Positions 43,613 through 52,832 of a DNA stretch of 64,000 nt are shown here, one piece after another. The position numbers were made by a program, and so were the translations under genes. The stretch is from Pseudomonas sp. C2B4 (GTDB lineage: Bacteria > Pseudomonadota > Gammaproteobacteria > Pseudomonadales > Pseudomonadaceae): positions 1 through 64,000 of the forward strand of contig NZ_JABFMU010000004.1 of the NCBI RefSeq assembly GCF_013359695.1, given 5' to 3'. The notes under the pieces are model-generated. The model made no database searches and was not told the DNA's origin. It saw only the letters and a list, made by a program, of their open reading frames with translations. Position 1 is the first letter of the stretch. The number at the start of each line of letters is the position of its first letter.

Positions 43613-44692
43613 ATGACCCGACTGCTGCGCTACACCTTGCCGGGATTGCTGATCGTTGTCGGCCTGATCGGCGTGATGATCTACAGCCTGACCTGGCGTC
43701 CCGCCGCCCGTGAAGTATTGCCCGTCAGCTGCGCCAGCAAGGCGCCGAACCTGGCTCCCGGCCAGGCATTGAAAGTCATGACCTGGAACGTCCAGTACCT
43801 GGCGGGCAAGCGCTACGTGTTCTGGAATGACCTGGCTTCCGGCACCGACGATACACCCACGCACGAAGACATGGCCTTCAGCCTTGATGAAGTGGCGCGG
43901 GTGATTCGCGACGAGCAACCGGACGTCGTGCTGTTGCAGGAACTTGATGACGGCGCCAAGGCCAGCGATTACCAGAACCAGCTCAAACTGCTGCAGGAAC
44001 GGCTCGCCGACCTGTATCCGTGCAGCGTCCACGCCTTCGACTGGAAGGCTGACTTCGTCCCCGATCCGCATATCTTCGGCAGCGTTGGCCGGCAACTGGC
44101 CACCCTGAGCCGCTATCAGATCGAACATGCCCAGCGCCTGCAATTGCCGGTTGCGCGGGCCAACCTGATCAGCCGCCAGTTCCAGCCCAAAAACGCTGTA
44201 CTGGTTGCCTACCTGCCATTAAGCGACGGCGGTCAGTTAGCAGTGCTCAACACCCATCTGGATCGCGCCACGCAGCCTGACGACACGCTGCAAGCCCAGG
44301 TGACTGCCGTGGCCAAGACCCTGGACAAGCTCGAAGGTCGCGGTACGCCATGGTTGATCGGCGGCGATTTCAATCTGCTGCCACTAGGGCAATACCAGCG
44401 CCTGCCCAGCGAACAACGCACGCCCTACTCCGCCGACAGCGCCCTGCATGTGCTGTGGGACAAGTACCCGATGATCCCCACCAACAACGAAGCCAGCGGC
44501 ATCGACCGCGCCCGCTGGCTGACCCACTACCCGAACGACCCTGGCCTGAACGGCCCGGATCGCACTGTCGACTACCTGTTTTACAGCCCGCGGATCAAAC
44601 GGGTCGAGGCGATGGTGAGGCAGGACGATACGTTAAGGATTTCCGATCACTTGCCGGTGATTGCACGGTTTCTGCTACCCGCTACACCTTGA
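43613..44692 (+). CDS. Endonuclease/exonuclease/phosphatase (EEP) family protein, membrane-anchored
   Basis: This 359-residue protein has an N-terminal membrane anchor or signal (about 5-27, LPGLLIVVGLIGVMIYSL) followed by an EEP domain. The metal and catalytic motifs are MTWNVQYL (about 54-61), DVVLLQELDDG with Glu (about 103-113), NTHLDRATQ, IGGDFNLLPLGQ (about 247-258), TVDYLFYS and SDHLPVIARF. Relatives include sphingomyelinase-like phosphodiesterases, phosphatases and secreted nucleases; the anchor points to a periplasmic substrate. A REP doublet follows. Confidence 0.88.
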   Translation: MTRLLRYTLPGLLIVVGLIGVMIYSLTWRPAAREVLPVSCASKAPNLAPGQALKVMTWNVQYLAGKRYVFWNDLASGTDDTPTHEDMAFSLDEVARVIRDEQPDVVLLQELDDGAKASDYQNQLKLLQERLADLYPCSVHAFDWKADFVPDPHIFGSVGRQLATLSRYQIEHAQRLQLPVARANLISRQFQPKNAVLVAYLPLSDGGQLAVLNTHLDRATQPDDTLQAQVTAVAKTLDKLEGRGTPWLIGGDFNLLPLGQYQRLPSEQRTPYSADSALHVLWDKYPMIPTNNEASGIDRARWLTHYPNDPGLNGPDRTVDYLFYSPRIKRVEAMVRQDDTLRISDHLPVIARFLLPATP

Positions 44693-44719
44693 TCCATGTT
44701 TCCAGGCGAATGCATAACC

Positions 44720-44809
44720 TGTGGGAGCGAGCCTGCTCGCGAAAGCGGTGTGTCAGTCGGTATCAGTATTGAATGATCAACCGTATTCGCGAGCAGGCTC
44801 GCTCCCACA
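44720..44809. repeat. REP doublet
   Basis: Two inverted copies about 40 bases apart lie between the convergent EEP and RidA genes. Confidence 0.93.
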
Positions 44810-44821
44810 GGGACCTCGCCT

Positions 44822-45247
44822 TCAGTTCGCCTGCCAATCGTCCGGGATAACTGCAATCACATCGATCTCCATCAGCCATTGCGGCTGCCCAAGCCCGGAA
44901 ATCACCAGGCCCGTGGAGATCGGGAACACCCCCTTCAGCCACTTGCCCACCACCTGGTAAACCGGCTCGCGGTAACGCGGGTCGATGATGTAGGTGGTGG
45001 TTTTGACGATGTGCGAAAGATCGCTGCCCGCCTCCTCCAGTAGCTGTTTGACGTTTTTCATCGCCTGCTCGGCTTGTGCGGCCGGATCGCCAAGCCCCAC
45101 CAGGTTGCCTTCGAAATCGGTGCCGATCTGGCCCCGCACGTACACCGTGTTGCCAGCCCGTACGGCTTGGCAAAGGTCATTGTCCAGCGACTGGTTGGGA
45201 TAGGTGTCTTTGGTATTGAACATGCGAATTCGCGTGTGAGTAGGCAT
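44822..45247 (-). CDS. RidA/YjgF family enamine/imine deaminase
   Basis: This 141-residue member of the RidA superfamily has the hotdog-like core and typical blocks: QAVRAGNTVYVRGQIGTDFEG, QAEQAMKNVKQLLEEAGSDLSHIVKTTTYIIDPRYREPVY, and the closing WLMEIDVIAVIPD. The catalytic arginine position of RidA proper (CR near the C-terminus) is not obvious; the equivalent segment reads STGLVISGLGQPQWLMEID, so it may belong to an Rid subfamily with altered activity. The ATG at 45247 is used. It lies 72 bases downstream of the flavin monooxygenase stop, on the same strand, and could remove imines made by that enzyme. Confidence 0.88.
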   Translation of the reverse strand: MPTHTRIRMFNTKDTYPNQSLDNDLCQAVRAGNTVYVRGQIGTDFEGNLVGLGDPAAQAEQAMKNVKQLLEEAGSDLSHIVKTTTYIIDPRYREPVYQVVGKWLKGVFPISTGLVISGLGQPQWLMEIDVIAVIPDDWQAN

Positions 45248-45319
45248 CAACTGACTCCCCTGAAACTTGATTGAGATGGTGGATCGCAATGACCTCACAG
45301 CCATTGCGTCGATCGATTC

Positions 45320-46585
45320 TTAACGCTGCGAAGGATCGCGGTACTCAAGGTATTGGCGCTGGGTGGCGATGTGACCCGCGACATGCTTGGCGTCGTGCCA
45401 GACACCCCAGATAAAGCTCGACCCGCGACGCGACAGCCACGGCAGCCCCACGAAGTAAACACCCGGCTCGCTCGACACACCGCGCTGATGGCGAGGCTTG
45501 CCCTTGTCGTCAAACGCGTCGACCTGCAACCAGCTGTAATCGACGGCGTAACCGGTTGCCCAAATGATCGAGGTGATGCCCGCTTCGGCAAGATCGAGCT
45601 CCAGGATCGGGTTCGTCATGCAATCAGGATCGGGCAGCATGAACCGGGCTTCGGGTTCTTCCGGCAGGTCGAGACCGTTGCGCGCGACGTAGGCATCCGC
45701 CGCATCCAGCAACGACAGGTAGTTCTCGTCGCCGGCAGCGATGTTTCGCACCAAATCCTTCTGGAACGTCACCACGCCGTCGTTGAAAGATTCAGTCAGC
45801 CCCACCAGCGTGACGCCCTGCCTGGCGAGCGCCCGGAAATCAACGGTATTGCCGCCACGAGCACCGCTGACCGCGATGGTCACGTGCTCGCGACCCGGCT
45901 GCATGACTTCGGCATCCCAGAGCCCCAGCACCCCCAGCCACCAGCAGAAGTCACGGTTGCGATAGGCGCGAGGCGGACGGTCATGCTGGCCGACGGACAG
46001 ATAGACCTGTTTACCGGCGCGTTGCAGTTCATCGGCGATCTGCACGCCGGAAGAACCGGCGCCCACCACCAGAACGCCACCCTCGGGCAGTTGCTCCGGA
46101 TTGAAATATTGAGCCGAGTGAATTTGCGTGACCCGGTCGTCTTTCGGAGCAATCGGCGGAATGACCGGGCGCTGGAAAGGACCGGTCGCCGCCACTACGC
46201 GATTGGCCTCGATCACGCCTTCGGAGGTTTCGATGGTGAAGCCTGGGCGATCGGCGTTGCGGACCACTTTCTTGACCTCGACACCGGTACGAATCGGTGC
46301 TTCGAATTTCTCGGCGTAGGCTTCGAAATAAGCTGCTACGCGATCTTTTGAGGCGAAGTCATCGGGCTCAAGGTCTTCGAACGCCAGGCCGGGGAAACGG
46401 TCATGCCAAACCGGGCCGTTCGCCACCAGCGAATCCCAGCGCCCGGTGCGCCACGCTTCAGCGATGCGATTGCGCTCCAGAACGAGGTGGGGAACACCGA
46501 GTTTGCTCAGGTGCTCACTCATGGCGACGCCAGCCTGGCCGGCCCCGACAACAAGCGTATCTACTTCGATCTTATTAACAGTCAT
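45320..46585 (-). CDS. Flavin-containing monooxygenase-like NAD(P)/FAD oxidoreductase
   Basis: This 421-residue protein has two dinucleotide-binding motifs: FAD DTLVVGAGQAGVAMSEHL (about 9-26) and NADP GVLVVGAGSSGVQIADEL (about 170-187). The bridging AATGPFQRPVIPP segment and a late ATGYAVDYSW motif are also present. The pattern fits class B monooxygenases, which oxidise amines, sulfides or ketones. Databases often mislabel such proteins as potassium-transport flavoproteins. With RidA, a transaminase and amine transport genes nearby, an amine or imine substrate is plausible. An AT-rich gap of about 300 bases with a REP doublet separates it from the transaminase gene. Confidence 0.88.
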   Translation of the reverse strand: MTVNKIEVDTLVVGAGQAGVAMSEHLSKLGVPHLVLERNRIAEAWRTGRWDSLVANGPVWHDRFPGLAFEDLEPDDFASKDRVAAYFEAYAEKFEAPIRTGVEVKKVVRNADRPGFTIETSEGVIEANRVVAATGPFQRPVIPPIAPKDDRVTQIHSAQYFNPEQLPEGGVLVVGAGSSGVQIADELQRAGKQVYLSVGQHDRPPRAYRNRDFCWWLGVLGLWDAEVMQPGREHVTIAVSGARGGNTVDFRALARQGVTLVGLTESFNDGVVTFQKDLVRNIAAGDENYLSLLDAADAYVARNGLDLPEEPEARFMLPDPDCMTNPILELDLAEAGITSIIWATGYAVDYSWLQVDAFDDKGKPRHQRGVSSEPGVYFVGLPWLSRRGSSFIWGVWHDAKHVAGHIATQRQYLEYRDPSQR

Positions 46586-46797
46586 GCTTGTGTCCTTCAG
46601 TGAGGCGACTATGGCGCACCAAGTCGCAACAGATCAGCCGTTTTTTATTGATGGAGTCCCGCTCTTGCGGCGTACTTTTATTGTGTTCAGTAAATGCAAA
46701 TAGCGAAAATATGATTTATGTAGTTGCTGACCAGAAAAAACCTAACTAACGACCCAGCTCTTTATTTGTTCTATTTAATAGTTATTAACGCAAACCT

Positions 46798-46886
46798 GTG
46801 GGAGCGAGCCTGCTCGCGAGAGCGGTGCATCAGTCGACATCATTGTTGAATGATCAACCGCATTCGCGAGCAGGCTCGCTCCCACA
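46798..46886. repeat. REP doublet
   Basis: Two inverted copies, ending 10 bases from the transaminase stop codon. Confidence 0.93.
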
Positions 46887-46895
46887 GTTATTTGT

Positions 46896-48278
46896 TTAAA
46901 GCACGCCGATTTCTTGAGCCGTTCTATCAACGGCAATCTTGGTCTTGGCGATAAGTTCGTCGATTTCACCGCGCGTCGCGATCAGTGCCGGGGCCATGAT
47001 CATGCGGCCCAGCGTCGAGCGAATGATGACGCCTTCCTCGAAACCGATGGTGCGGCAGCGCCAGGCGATGTCGCCTTCGTTGTCAAAACGCTTGCGGGTC
47101 GCCTTGTCTTGCGCGAACTGCAACGCGGCCACCAACCCGACACCCTGGATCTCACCCACCAGCGGGTGATTGCCGAACACCTCGCGCAGACACTGCTGCA
47201 GGTACGGGCCGGTGTCGTTCTTCACCTGGGTGACAACCCCTTCATCGCGCAACGCCGTGAGGTTGGCGATCGCAACAGCGGCTGCCACCGGGTGACCGGA
47301 ATAGGTCAGGCCGTGGGCAAACACACCGCCCTGCTCCACCAGCACCTCGGCCATGCGCCGGCTCAGGATCAGGCCACCCATCGGGATATAGCCCGAGGTC
47401 AGGCCCTTGGCGATCGACAGGGTGTCCGGTTCGAAATCGAAGTGCTGGTGGGCAAACCATTCACCGGTACGACCGAATCCACCGATCACCTCGTCAGCAC
47501 ACAGCAGAACGTCGTATTGGCGGCAGATCCGCTGGATTTCCGGCCAGTAGCTTTCTGGCGGGAAAATCATGCCGCCAGCGCCCTGGAAAGGCTCGGCGAC
47601 GAAGGCTGCGACGTTCTCGGCGCCCAGTTCGAGAATCTTGGTTTCCAGCTGCCGGGCAGCACGCAGACCGAATTCCTCCGGGGTCAGATCACCTTCGTGG
47701 GCGAACCAGTAAGGCTCATCGATGTGCGCGACATCGGGAATCACGCCGCCCATGTCGTGCATGAACTTCATGCCGCCCAGCGCCGTGGCGCCCAGGGTCG
47801 AGCCGTGATAACCGTTCCAGCGACCGATCATGATCTTCTTCTGCGGCTTGCCGAGGATCTGCCAGTAGCGGCGCACGGTACGGATCAACACCTCGTTGGC
47901 TTCGGAGCCGGAGTTGGTGTAGATCGCGTGGCTGTAGTGCTTGGGCAGCAGGCTGAACAGCAACTCGGAAAGCTCGACCACCGCCGGGTGGGTGGTGTGG
48001 AAGAACATGTTGTAGTACGGCAATTGCTCCAGTTGGCGAGTCGCCGCCGCCGCAAGGTCCTTGCGCCCATAACCGAGGTTGGTGCACCACAGGCCGGACA
48101 TGCCATCGAGGTAGCGATTGCCGTCGTTGTCCCACAGGTGCAGGCGGTCGCCACCGACGATGACGCGTGGGCCTTCGGCGTTCAGCGCCTTCTGATCCAG
48201 GAAGGCGTGAATGTGGTGGGCGGCGTCGCCGGCTTGATAGTCGCGGGTTTCGCGCTGGGGTTTGTAATCAGTTGTCAT
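46896..48278 (-). CDS. Class III aminotransferase (omega-amino acid / polyamine type)
   Basis: This 460-residue PLP enzyme has fold-I class III marks: MSGLWCTNLGYGRKDLAAAA (about 60-79), YTNSGSEANEVLIRTVRRYW, the YHGSTLGATALGG loop, VAEPFQGAGGMIFPP, LLCADEVIGGFGRTGEWF with the PLP-ring Asp, and the Schiff-base Lys in SIAKGLTSGYIPMGG. The length and YHGST pattern match beta-alanine/putrescine/taurine-type omega-transaminases using pyruvate. It lies 27 bases downstream of the APC permease gene on the same strand. The cluster points to uptake and deamination of an amine or omega-amino acid; the exact substrate is not determined. Confidence 0.92.
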   Translation of the reverse strand: MTTDYKPQRETRDYQAGDAAHHIHAFLDQKALNAEGPRVIVGGDRLHLWDNDGNRYLDGMSGLWCTNLGYGRKDLAAAATRQLEQLPYYNMFFHTTHPAVVELSELLFSLLPKHYSHAIYTNSGSEANEVLIRTVRRYWQILGKPQKKIMIGRWNGYHGSTLGATALGGMKFMHDMGGVIPDVAHIDEPYWFAHEGDLTPEEFGLRAARQLETKILELGAENVAAFVAEPFQGAGGMIFPPESYWPEIQRICRQYDVLLCADEVIGGFGRTGEWFAHQHFDFEPDTLSIAKGLTSGYIPMGGLILSRRMAEVLVEQGGVFAHGLTYSGHPVAAAVAIANLTALRDEGVVTQVKNDTGPYLQQCLREVFGNHPLVGEIQGVGLVAALQFAQDKATRKRFDNEGDIAWRCRTIGFEEGVIIRSTLGRMIMAPALIATRGEIDELIAKTKIAVDRTAQEIGVL

Positions 48279-48305
48279 TTTTTATTCTCCTGAATGAATA
48301 GAGGT

Positions 48306-49751
48306 TCAGTTCCCGGACACCGTCGTGAGTGGTGCCACACCCGGCACATCGTTGCCCTGCGATTCGTTTTGCATGAGTGGTTCAGGCGTGAACAGCGGCT
48401 TGCGCATCACGAACTTGACCCAGAGCACAGCGATCACTGATATCACGCCCAGCACCACGCCGGCACAGCCAAAGATTCGCGCAGTCATCTCCGGCGCCGG
48501 AGAAACGTGGTAGATCGCGAACAGCATGCCGGCGATGCCGACCACTTGTGGCCATGGATAAAAAGGCGAACGGAATGGACGCGCCATATGGGGATAGCGC
48601 CGGCGCAGGGCGATCACATCGATGTGCACGATGATGTAGGCCAGCAGCCACGCGAGCGCGGCGGCCAGGAGCAGCAGGCTGATCGCGGCGGAGTCGTGGC
48701 CCAGGATCAGGATCGGCAAGCCCGTAATCGCTGCCACAAAAAGCACCGCCACCCATGGTGTACGACCGCGTGCGGTGAGTCGCTTGAACTGAGGGAAGGC
48801 CTGGCCGTTTTGCGCCATGCCGTACAACATGCGCGGCAAGGCGGCCAGGGACGAATTCACGGTGCTGCAGGTCGCGGTAATGGCCGCGACGACCAGAAAC
48901 AGTTTGCCGGCCTCACCGAAAACGGTGGTGGCGACCAGGTAGTGCGGCAGCGTATCGCTGGCCAGTTGCTCACGAGGGATGCACAACAATGCGCCCAGGC
49001 AATACAGAGCGATCACCCCGAAAATCACCGTCAGGCCGATGGTCATCGCCCGTGGGATATTGCGCTCGGGGTTGCGCGTCTCTTCCACCAGCGGACAGAC
49101 GAACTCCGCCCCGACGAAGCCCCAGACGGCCATGGCAGCCAGGGTGATTGCACCGAACTCCAACGGGTTCCAACCCTGATCGAGCGGCAGTTGCAGGCTG
49201 GCCTGGCCGTTACTGAGCGAAGCAAGGCCCATGGCGACGAGGACCACCACCATGACCAGCGCCAGAAGGTTCTGAAGCTTGGCGAACACATCGATGCCGA
49301 AGAGGTTCAGCACCGTGAACAGCCCCAACACGCCGTAGGCCACCAGCATGTGCGGAAGGACACCGGGATAAACCTTGCTGATCACCAGGTCCAGCAGGAG
49401 CAGTTCTGCGGAGAGGGCAAACATGGCGACCACCATGTACCCCGAAAAGGTCGCCAGGATCGCCGGGAAATGCCCGATCGCCACTTCCGTGTAACTGCTG
49501 AGGCTGCCCGCCCGCGGAATCATCAAGGCCAGTTCGGAAAACGACCACGCATAGGTCAGTGCCAGTACATAGGCAATGGCCAGCGGAATGATAAAACCGA
49601 ATCCGGCGATGCCCGCGCCTTGCAGCATCAGCACCATCACGCCTTGGGACACCACGACGCCTATCGCCACCGCCAGCAAGGAGCCCAGACCCAGGACCCG
49701 GCGCAAGCCGCCGGAAGGCCCCTGGGTGCAGGCCGATACATTGGAACTCAT
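48306..49751 (-). CDS. APC-superfamily amino acid/amine permease
   Basis: This 481-residue protein has twelve hydrophobic helices. The APC opening is LGSLLAVAIGVVVSQGVMVLMLQGAG (about 21-46), and TM3 contains AWSFSELALMIPRAGSLSSYTEVAIG. TM6 carries MAVWGFVGAEFVCPLVEETRNPERNIPRA, the conserved loop of the family. The ATG at 49751 is selected; the longer frame to 49850 is upstream sequence. It probably forms an operon with the transaminase and would supply its substrate. Ethanolamine, putrescine or GABA-type permeases are the nearest families by feel. Confidence 0.9.
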   Translation of the reverse strand: MSSNVSACTQGPSGGLRRVLGLGSLLAVAIGVVVSQGVMVLMLQGAGIAGFGFIIPLAIAYVLALTYAWSFSELALMIPRAGSLSSYTEVAIGHFPAILATFSGYMVVAMFALSAELLLLDLVISKVYPGVLPHMLVAYGVLGLFTVLNLFGIDVFAKLQNLLALVMVVVLVAMGLASLSNGQASLQLPLDQGWNPLEFGAITLAAMAVWGFVGAEFVCPLVEETRNPERNIPRAMTIGLTVIFGVIALYCLGALLCIPREQLASDTLPHYLVATTVFGEAGKLFLVVAAITATCSTVNSSLAALPRMLYGMAQNGQAFPQFKRLTARGRTPWVAVLFVAAITGLPILILGHDSAAISLLLLAAALAWLLAYIIVHIDVIALRRRYPHMARPFRSPFYPWPQVVGIAGMLFAIYHVSPAPEMTARIFGCAGVVLGVISVIAVLWVKFVMRKPLFTPEPLMQNESQGNDVPGVAPLTTVSGN

Positions 49752-49891
49752 GAAAATCTCCCCGTGTTTATTGTTGTTGGTCGCCTCCACGCGGAAGGCA
49801 GGGATGAACAAGTGAGGCGCCGATGTTCCGGCAGCCTCAGGTGTCGCCAAGCGCGGCCAGTCCCGCAGCCGCGCCGGGTGAACACATCGGT

Positions 49892-50947
49892 TTAGCGGGC
49901 CGCCCAGGCGTTGAAGCGTTCCTCGAGTTCTTCGCCGTGATCGACCCAGAACGTGGCATCCACCAACTGACCTTCAGCCAGATTGGCCTGGGCAGTGGGG
50001 AGTTGGGACAGCGTGTCGGCCGGCAGTTGCGCCAGTACGTCCTTGCGAATCGGGCCGTAGGGAATCTGGGTGGAGAAGGATTTCTGCCCGCTCGCCTGGC
50101 TGGCAAACACGATGAAGCGCTCGGCCAGCGCCTTGTTCGGACTGCCGCGAACGATGGCCCAGTGATCAGGATCGTAAAGGTGACCGTTCCATGAGATGGC
50201 CAGTTTCGAGCCTTCCTTTTGCGCGACAGCTATCCGGCCGTTGTACGCGGCAGACATCACAACATCTCCCGCCGCGAGCCATTGAGGCGGCTGCGCGCCG
50301 GCTTCCCACCACTGGATCGAGGGCTTGATCTGGTCAAGTTTGCGGAAAGCCCGATCCACGCCTTCCTTGGTACCCAGCACCTTGTAGAGGTCTGTCTGTT
50401 TGACGCCATCGGCGAGCAGCGCCACTTCCAGCGTGTACTTGGCGCCTTTGCGCAGGCCGCGCTTGCCCGGATATTGCTGCAGATCCCACAGCGCAGCCCA
50501 GGATGTCGGTGCCGCGCCCACCTTGCTCGAGTTGTAGGCGAGCACCATCGACCATACGTAACTGGCCACACCGCACTCGCTGACCGCGCCCGGCAAGTAG
50601 TTGCCCGCTTCGCCGATCAGTCCTGGATCGAGCCGCTCGAACAAGCCCTCCTCACAGCCTCGCACCAGTTCGGGGCTTTCAACTTCGACGACATCCCAAC
50701 TGACCTGGCCCACCTCCACCATGGCTTTGACTTTGGACAGTTCGCCGCTGTATTCGCCGACGACAACTTTACCCGCACCACTTTTTTCAAAGGGTTTGAA
50801 GTAAGCGCCTTCCTGTGCTGCTTTAGTGGCACCACCGAACGAAATAACCGTAAGACTTTCGGAATGCGCAACCACGGGCACCGTGAATACAAGTAACGCG
50901 GTTAAACCAGCGCACGCTTTAACATTTGAAGACGAATATCTGAACAT
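49892..50947 (-). CDS. Periplasmic solute-binding protein, PotD/PotF-like (orphan)
   Basis: This 351-residue exported protein has an N-terminal signal (about 10-28, CAGLTALLVFTVPVVAHSE). The mature binding domain contains LTVISFGGATKAAQEGAYFKPF, SWDVVEVESPELVRGCEEGL, VLAYNSSKVGAAPTSWAALWD and PNKALAERFIVFASQ, the polyamine-type ABC binding-protein pattern. No ABC permease or ATPase gene is next to it. It is flanked by a secondary (APC) permease and an aldehyde dehydrogenase on the same strand. It may feed a transporter encoded elsewhere. The ligand is probably a small amine or carboxylate. Confidence 0.9.
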   Translation of the reverse strand: MFRYSSSNVKACAGLTALLVFTVPVVAHSESLTVISFGGATKAAQEGAYFKPFEKSGAGKVVVGEYSGELSKVKAMVEVGQVSWDVVEVESPELVRGCEEGLFERLDPGLIGEAGNYLPGAVSECGVASYVWSMVLAYNSSKVGAAPTSWAALWDLQQYPGKRGLRKGAKYTLEVALLADGVKQTDLYKVLGTKEGVDRAFRKLDQIKPSIQWWEAGAQPPQWLAAGDVVMSAAYNGRIAVAQKEGSKLAISWNGHLYDPDHWAIVRGSPNKALAERFIVFASQASGQKSFSTQIPYGPIRKDVLAQLPADTLSQLPTAQANLAEGQLVDATFWVDHGEELEERFNAWAAR

Positions 50948-51097
50948 AGAAGCTCCCTCACTTTTTAATTGTGATTAGTTACTGAGGCAGTCACGGCCAC
51001 GCAGCCGCAATGACGCGCATTACAATCCGCGCGAGGACATCTTGTTGTTTTTAATTCGCACTCTATTCAAGCGTGCGGCCCGTTACTTACGAAAGAC

Positions 51098-52588
51098 TCA
51101 ACGCAATTGAAACCAGGTTGTTTTCAGCTGGGTGTATTTATCAAACGAGTGCAACGACAGGTCTCGGCCGAAACCCGATTGCTTGCCGCCACCGAATGGC
51201 ACGCTGACATCCAGGGCATCCACGGTGTTCACCGAAACCGTGCCCGCCTTCAGCGCACGGGCGACGCGGTGCGCGCGATTCAGATCGTCGCTCCAGACAG
51301 AGGCGGCCAGTCCATAGATGCTGTCGTTGGCCAGTTGCACCGCTTGCTCTTCGGTGTCGAAGGTGGAAATCGCCAGCACCGGCCCGAATACTTCTTCCCG
51401 TGACAGATGAGACGCTTGGGCGACGTCGGCAAAAAGGGTCGGTTCGATAAAATTGTCCGAACCGTTGAAACTCAAGCGGCGACCGCCCGCGAGCAGCTTC
51501 GATCCGTCTTCCCGCGCACGCTCGATAAAACTCATCACTCGCGAGGCCTGGCCGGCATCGACGATGGCGCCCGCAGGGCTTGCAGGGTCCAGAGGATCGC
51601 CAGGCATCCACGCTTTGGCCTTTTCCAGAAGCCGTTCGATGAATTCATCCTTGATCGAACGCTGCACATAGAGGCGAGAGTTGGCCGAGCACACCTCGCC
51701 CTGGTTGAAGAAGATGCCGAAGGCCGCTTTCTCCGCCGCCAGATCAAGATCACGGCAATCGTCGAACATCAGGCTTGGGCTCTTGCCGCCACACTCCAGC
51801 CAAACCTGCTTGAGGTTCGATTGCGCCGAATACTGCATGAAGTATTTGCCCACCTGGGTCGAGCCGGTGAACACCAGGCAATCGACATCGGGGTGCAAGC
51901 CCAGCGCCTTGCCGGCGCTTTCACCCAGCCCCGGCAGCACATTCAGCACGCCTGGCGGCAAACCGGCTTCCAGGGCCAACTCCGCCAGGCGCAGGGCCGA
52001 GAACGGTGATTGCTCGGCGGGTTTGAGGACCACGCTATTGCCGGCAGCCAGGGCTGGCGCCAGCTTCCACGCCGCCATATCGAGCGGGAAGTTCCACGGC
52101 ACGACAGCCGCGACGACACCCAGCGCTTCCCGGGTGATGGTCGCCAGCGCCGATGACGCGGTGGGTGCGACCTGATCGTACAGTTTGTCCAGCGACTCGC
52201 CATACCAGGCGAACACATGGGCGGCACCGGGGACGTCGATGTTGTAGGCATCCATCACCGGCTTGCCCATGTTGAGTGAATCCAGCAGCGCCAGCTCTTC
52301 GCGATGCGCAAGCACCAGCTCAGAGAGACGCAGCATCACCCGCTTGCGCTCGACCGGCGCCATGCGGGCCCAAGGGCCTTCGTTGAAAGCCCGGCGCGCA
52401 CTGCGCACCGCCAGCTCCACTTCAACTTCGCCGCAAGCAGCGACACGGGCCAGCAACTGGTTGGTTGCCGGGTTGATGGAATCGAACGTTGCGCCTGAAG
52501 AGGCAGATACCTGCCGGCCATCGATCAAGGCTTTGTCTGAGAAGGTTTGCCGGGCAGCTCTTTGCTGCCAGTAGTCGAGGTCGAACAC
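51098..52588 (-). CDS. Aldehyde dehydrogenase (PuuC-like)
   Basis: This 496-residue NAD(P)-dependent aldehyde dehydrogenase shows the order expected: VVPWNFPLDMAAWKLAPALAAGNSVVLKPAEQSP, the GSTQVGKYF nucleotide motif, the general-base Glu in VWLECGGKSPSLMF (about 260-273) and the nucleophile Cys in FNQGEVCSANSRLYVQ. It closes with FGGGKQSGFGRDLSLHSFDKYTQLKTTW, a tail typical of gamma-glutamyl-gamma-aminobutyraldehyde dehydrogenases. It would oxidise the aldehyde released from an amine by transamination. It is divergent from a LysR gene that is the likely regulator. Confidence 0.93.
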   Translation of the reverse strand: MFDLDYWQQRAARQTFSDKALIDGRQVSASSGATFDSINPATNQLLARVAACGEVEVELAVRSARRAFNEGPWARMAPVERKRVMLRLSELVLAHREELALLDSLNMGKPVMDAYNIDVPGAAHVFAWYGESLDKLYDQVAPTASSALATITREALGVVAAVVPWNFPLDMAAWKLAPALAAGNSVVLKPAEQSPFSALRLAELALEAGLPPGVLNVLPGLGESAGKALGLHPDVDCLVFTGSTQVGKYFMQYSAQSNLKQVWLECGGKSPSLMFDDCRDLDLAAEKAAFGIFFNQGEVCSANSRLYVQRSIKDEFIERLLEKAKAWMPGDPLDPASPAGAIVDAGQASRVMSFIERAREDGSKLLAGGRRLSFNGSDNFIEPTLFADVAQASHLSREEVFGPVLAISTFDTEEQAVQLANDSIYGLAASVWSDDLNRAHRVARALKAGTVSVNTVDALDVSVPFGGGKQSGFGRDLSLHSFDKYTQLKTTWFQLR

Positions 52589-52832
52589 GCTACGCTCCCT
52601 TTACGACCGCCAGGGGTGGTCGGGATGTTGGTCGGGGTAGTTATCAGTGGTTGGAGTGATAGTGCGTCAACCGTGCCCGGAGGAAAATTATTAAAAATAT
52701 GCTCCGGGTATAAGAAAAAACTGGGCAAGCGCTTAACCAGCCGGGAACCGTCATGAGGTAAGGTTCAGTCAAGCATTCGTGCGGCATGGGCCATTCCGGC
52801 TCTCACCGCGAACAGAGCAAAAAGAGGTGCGT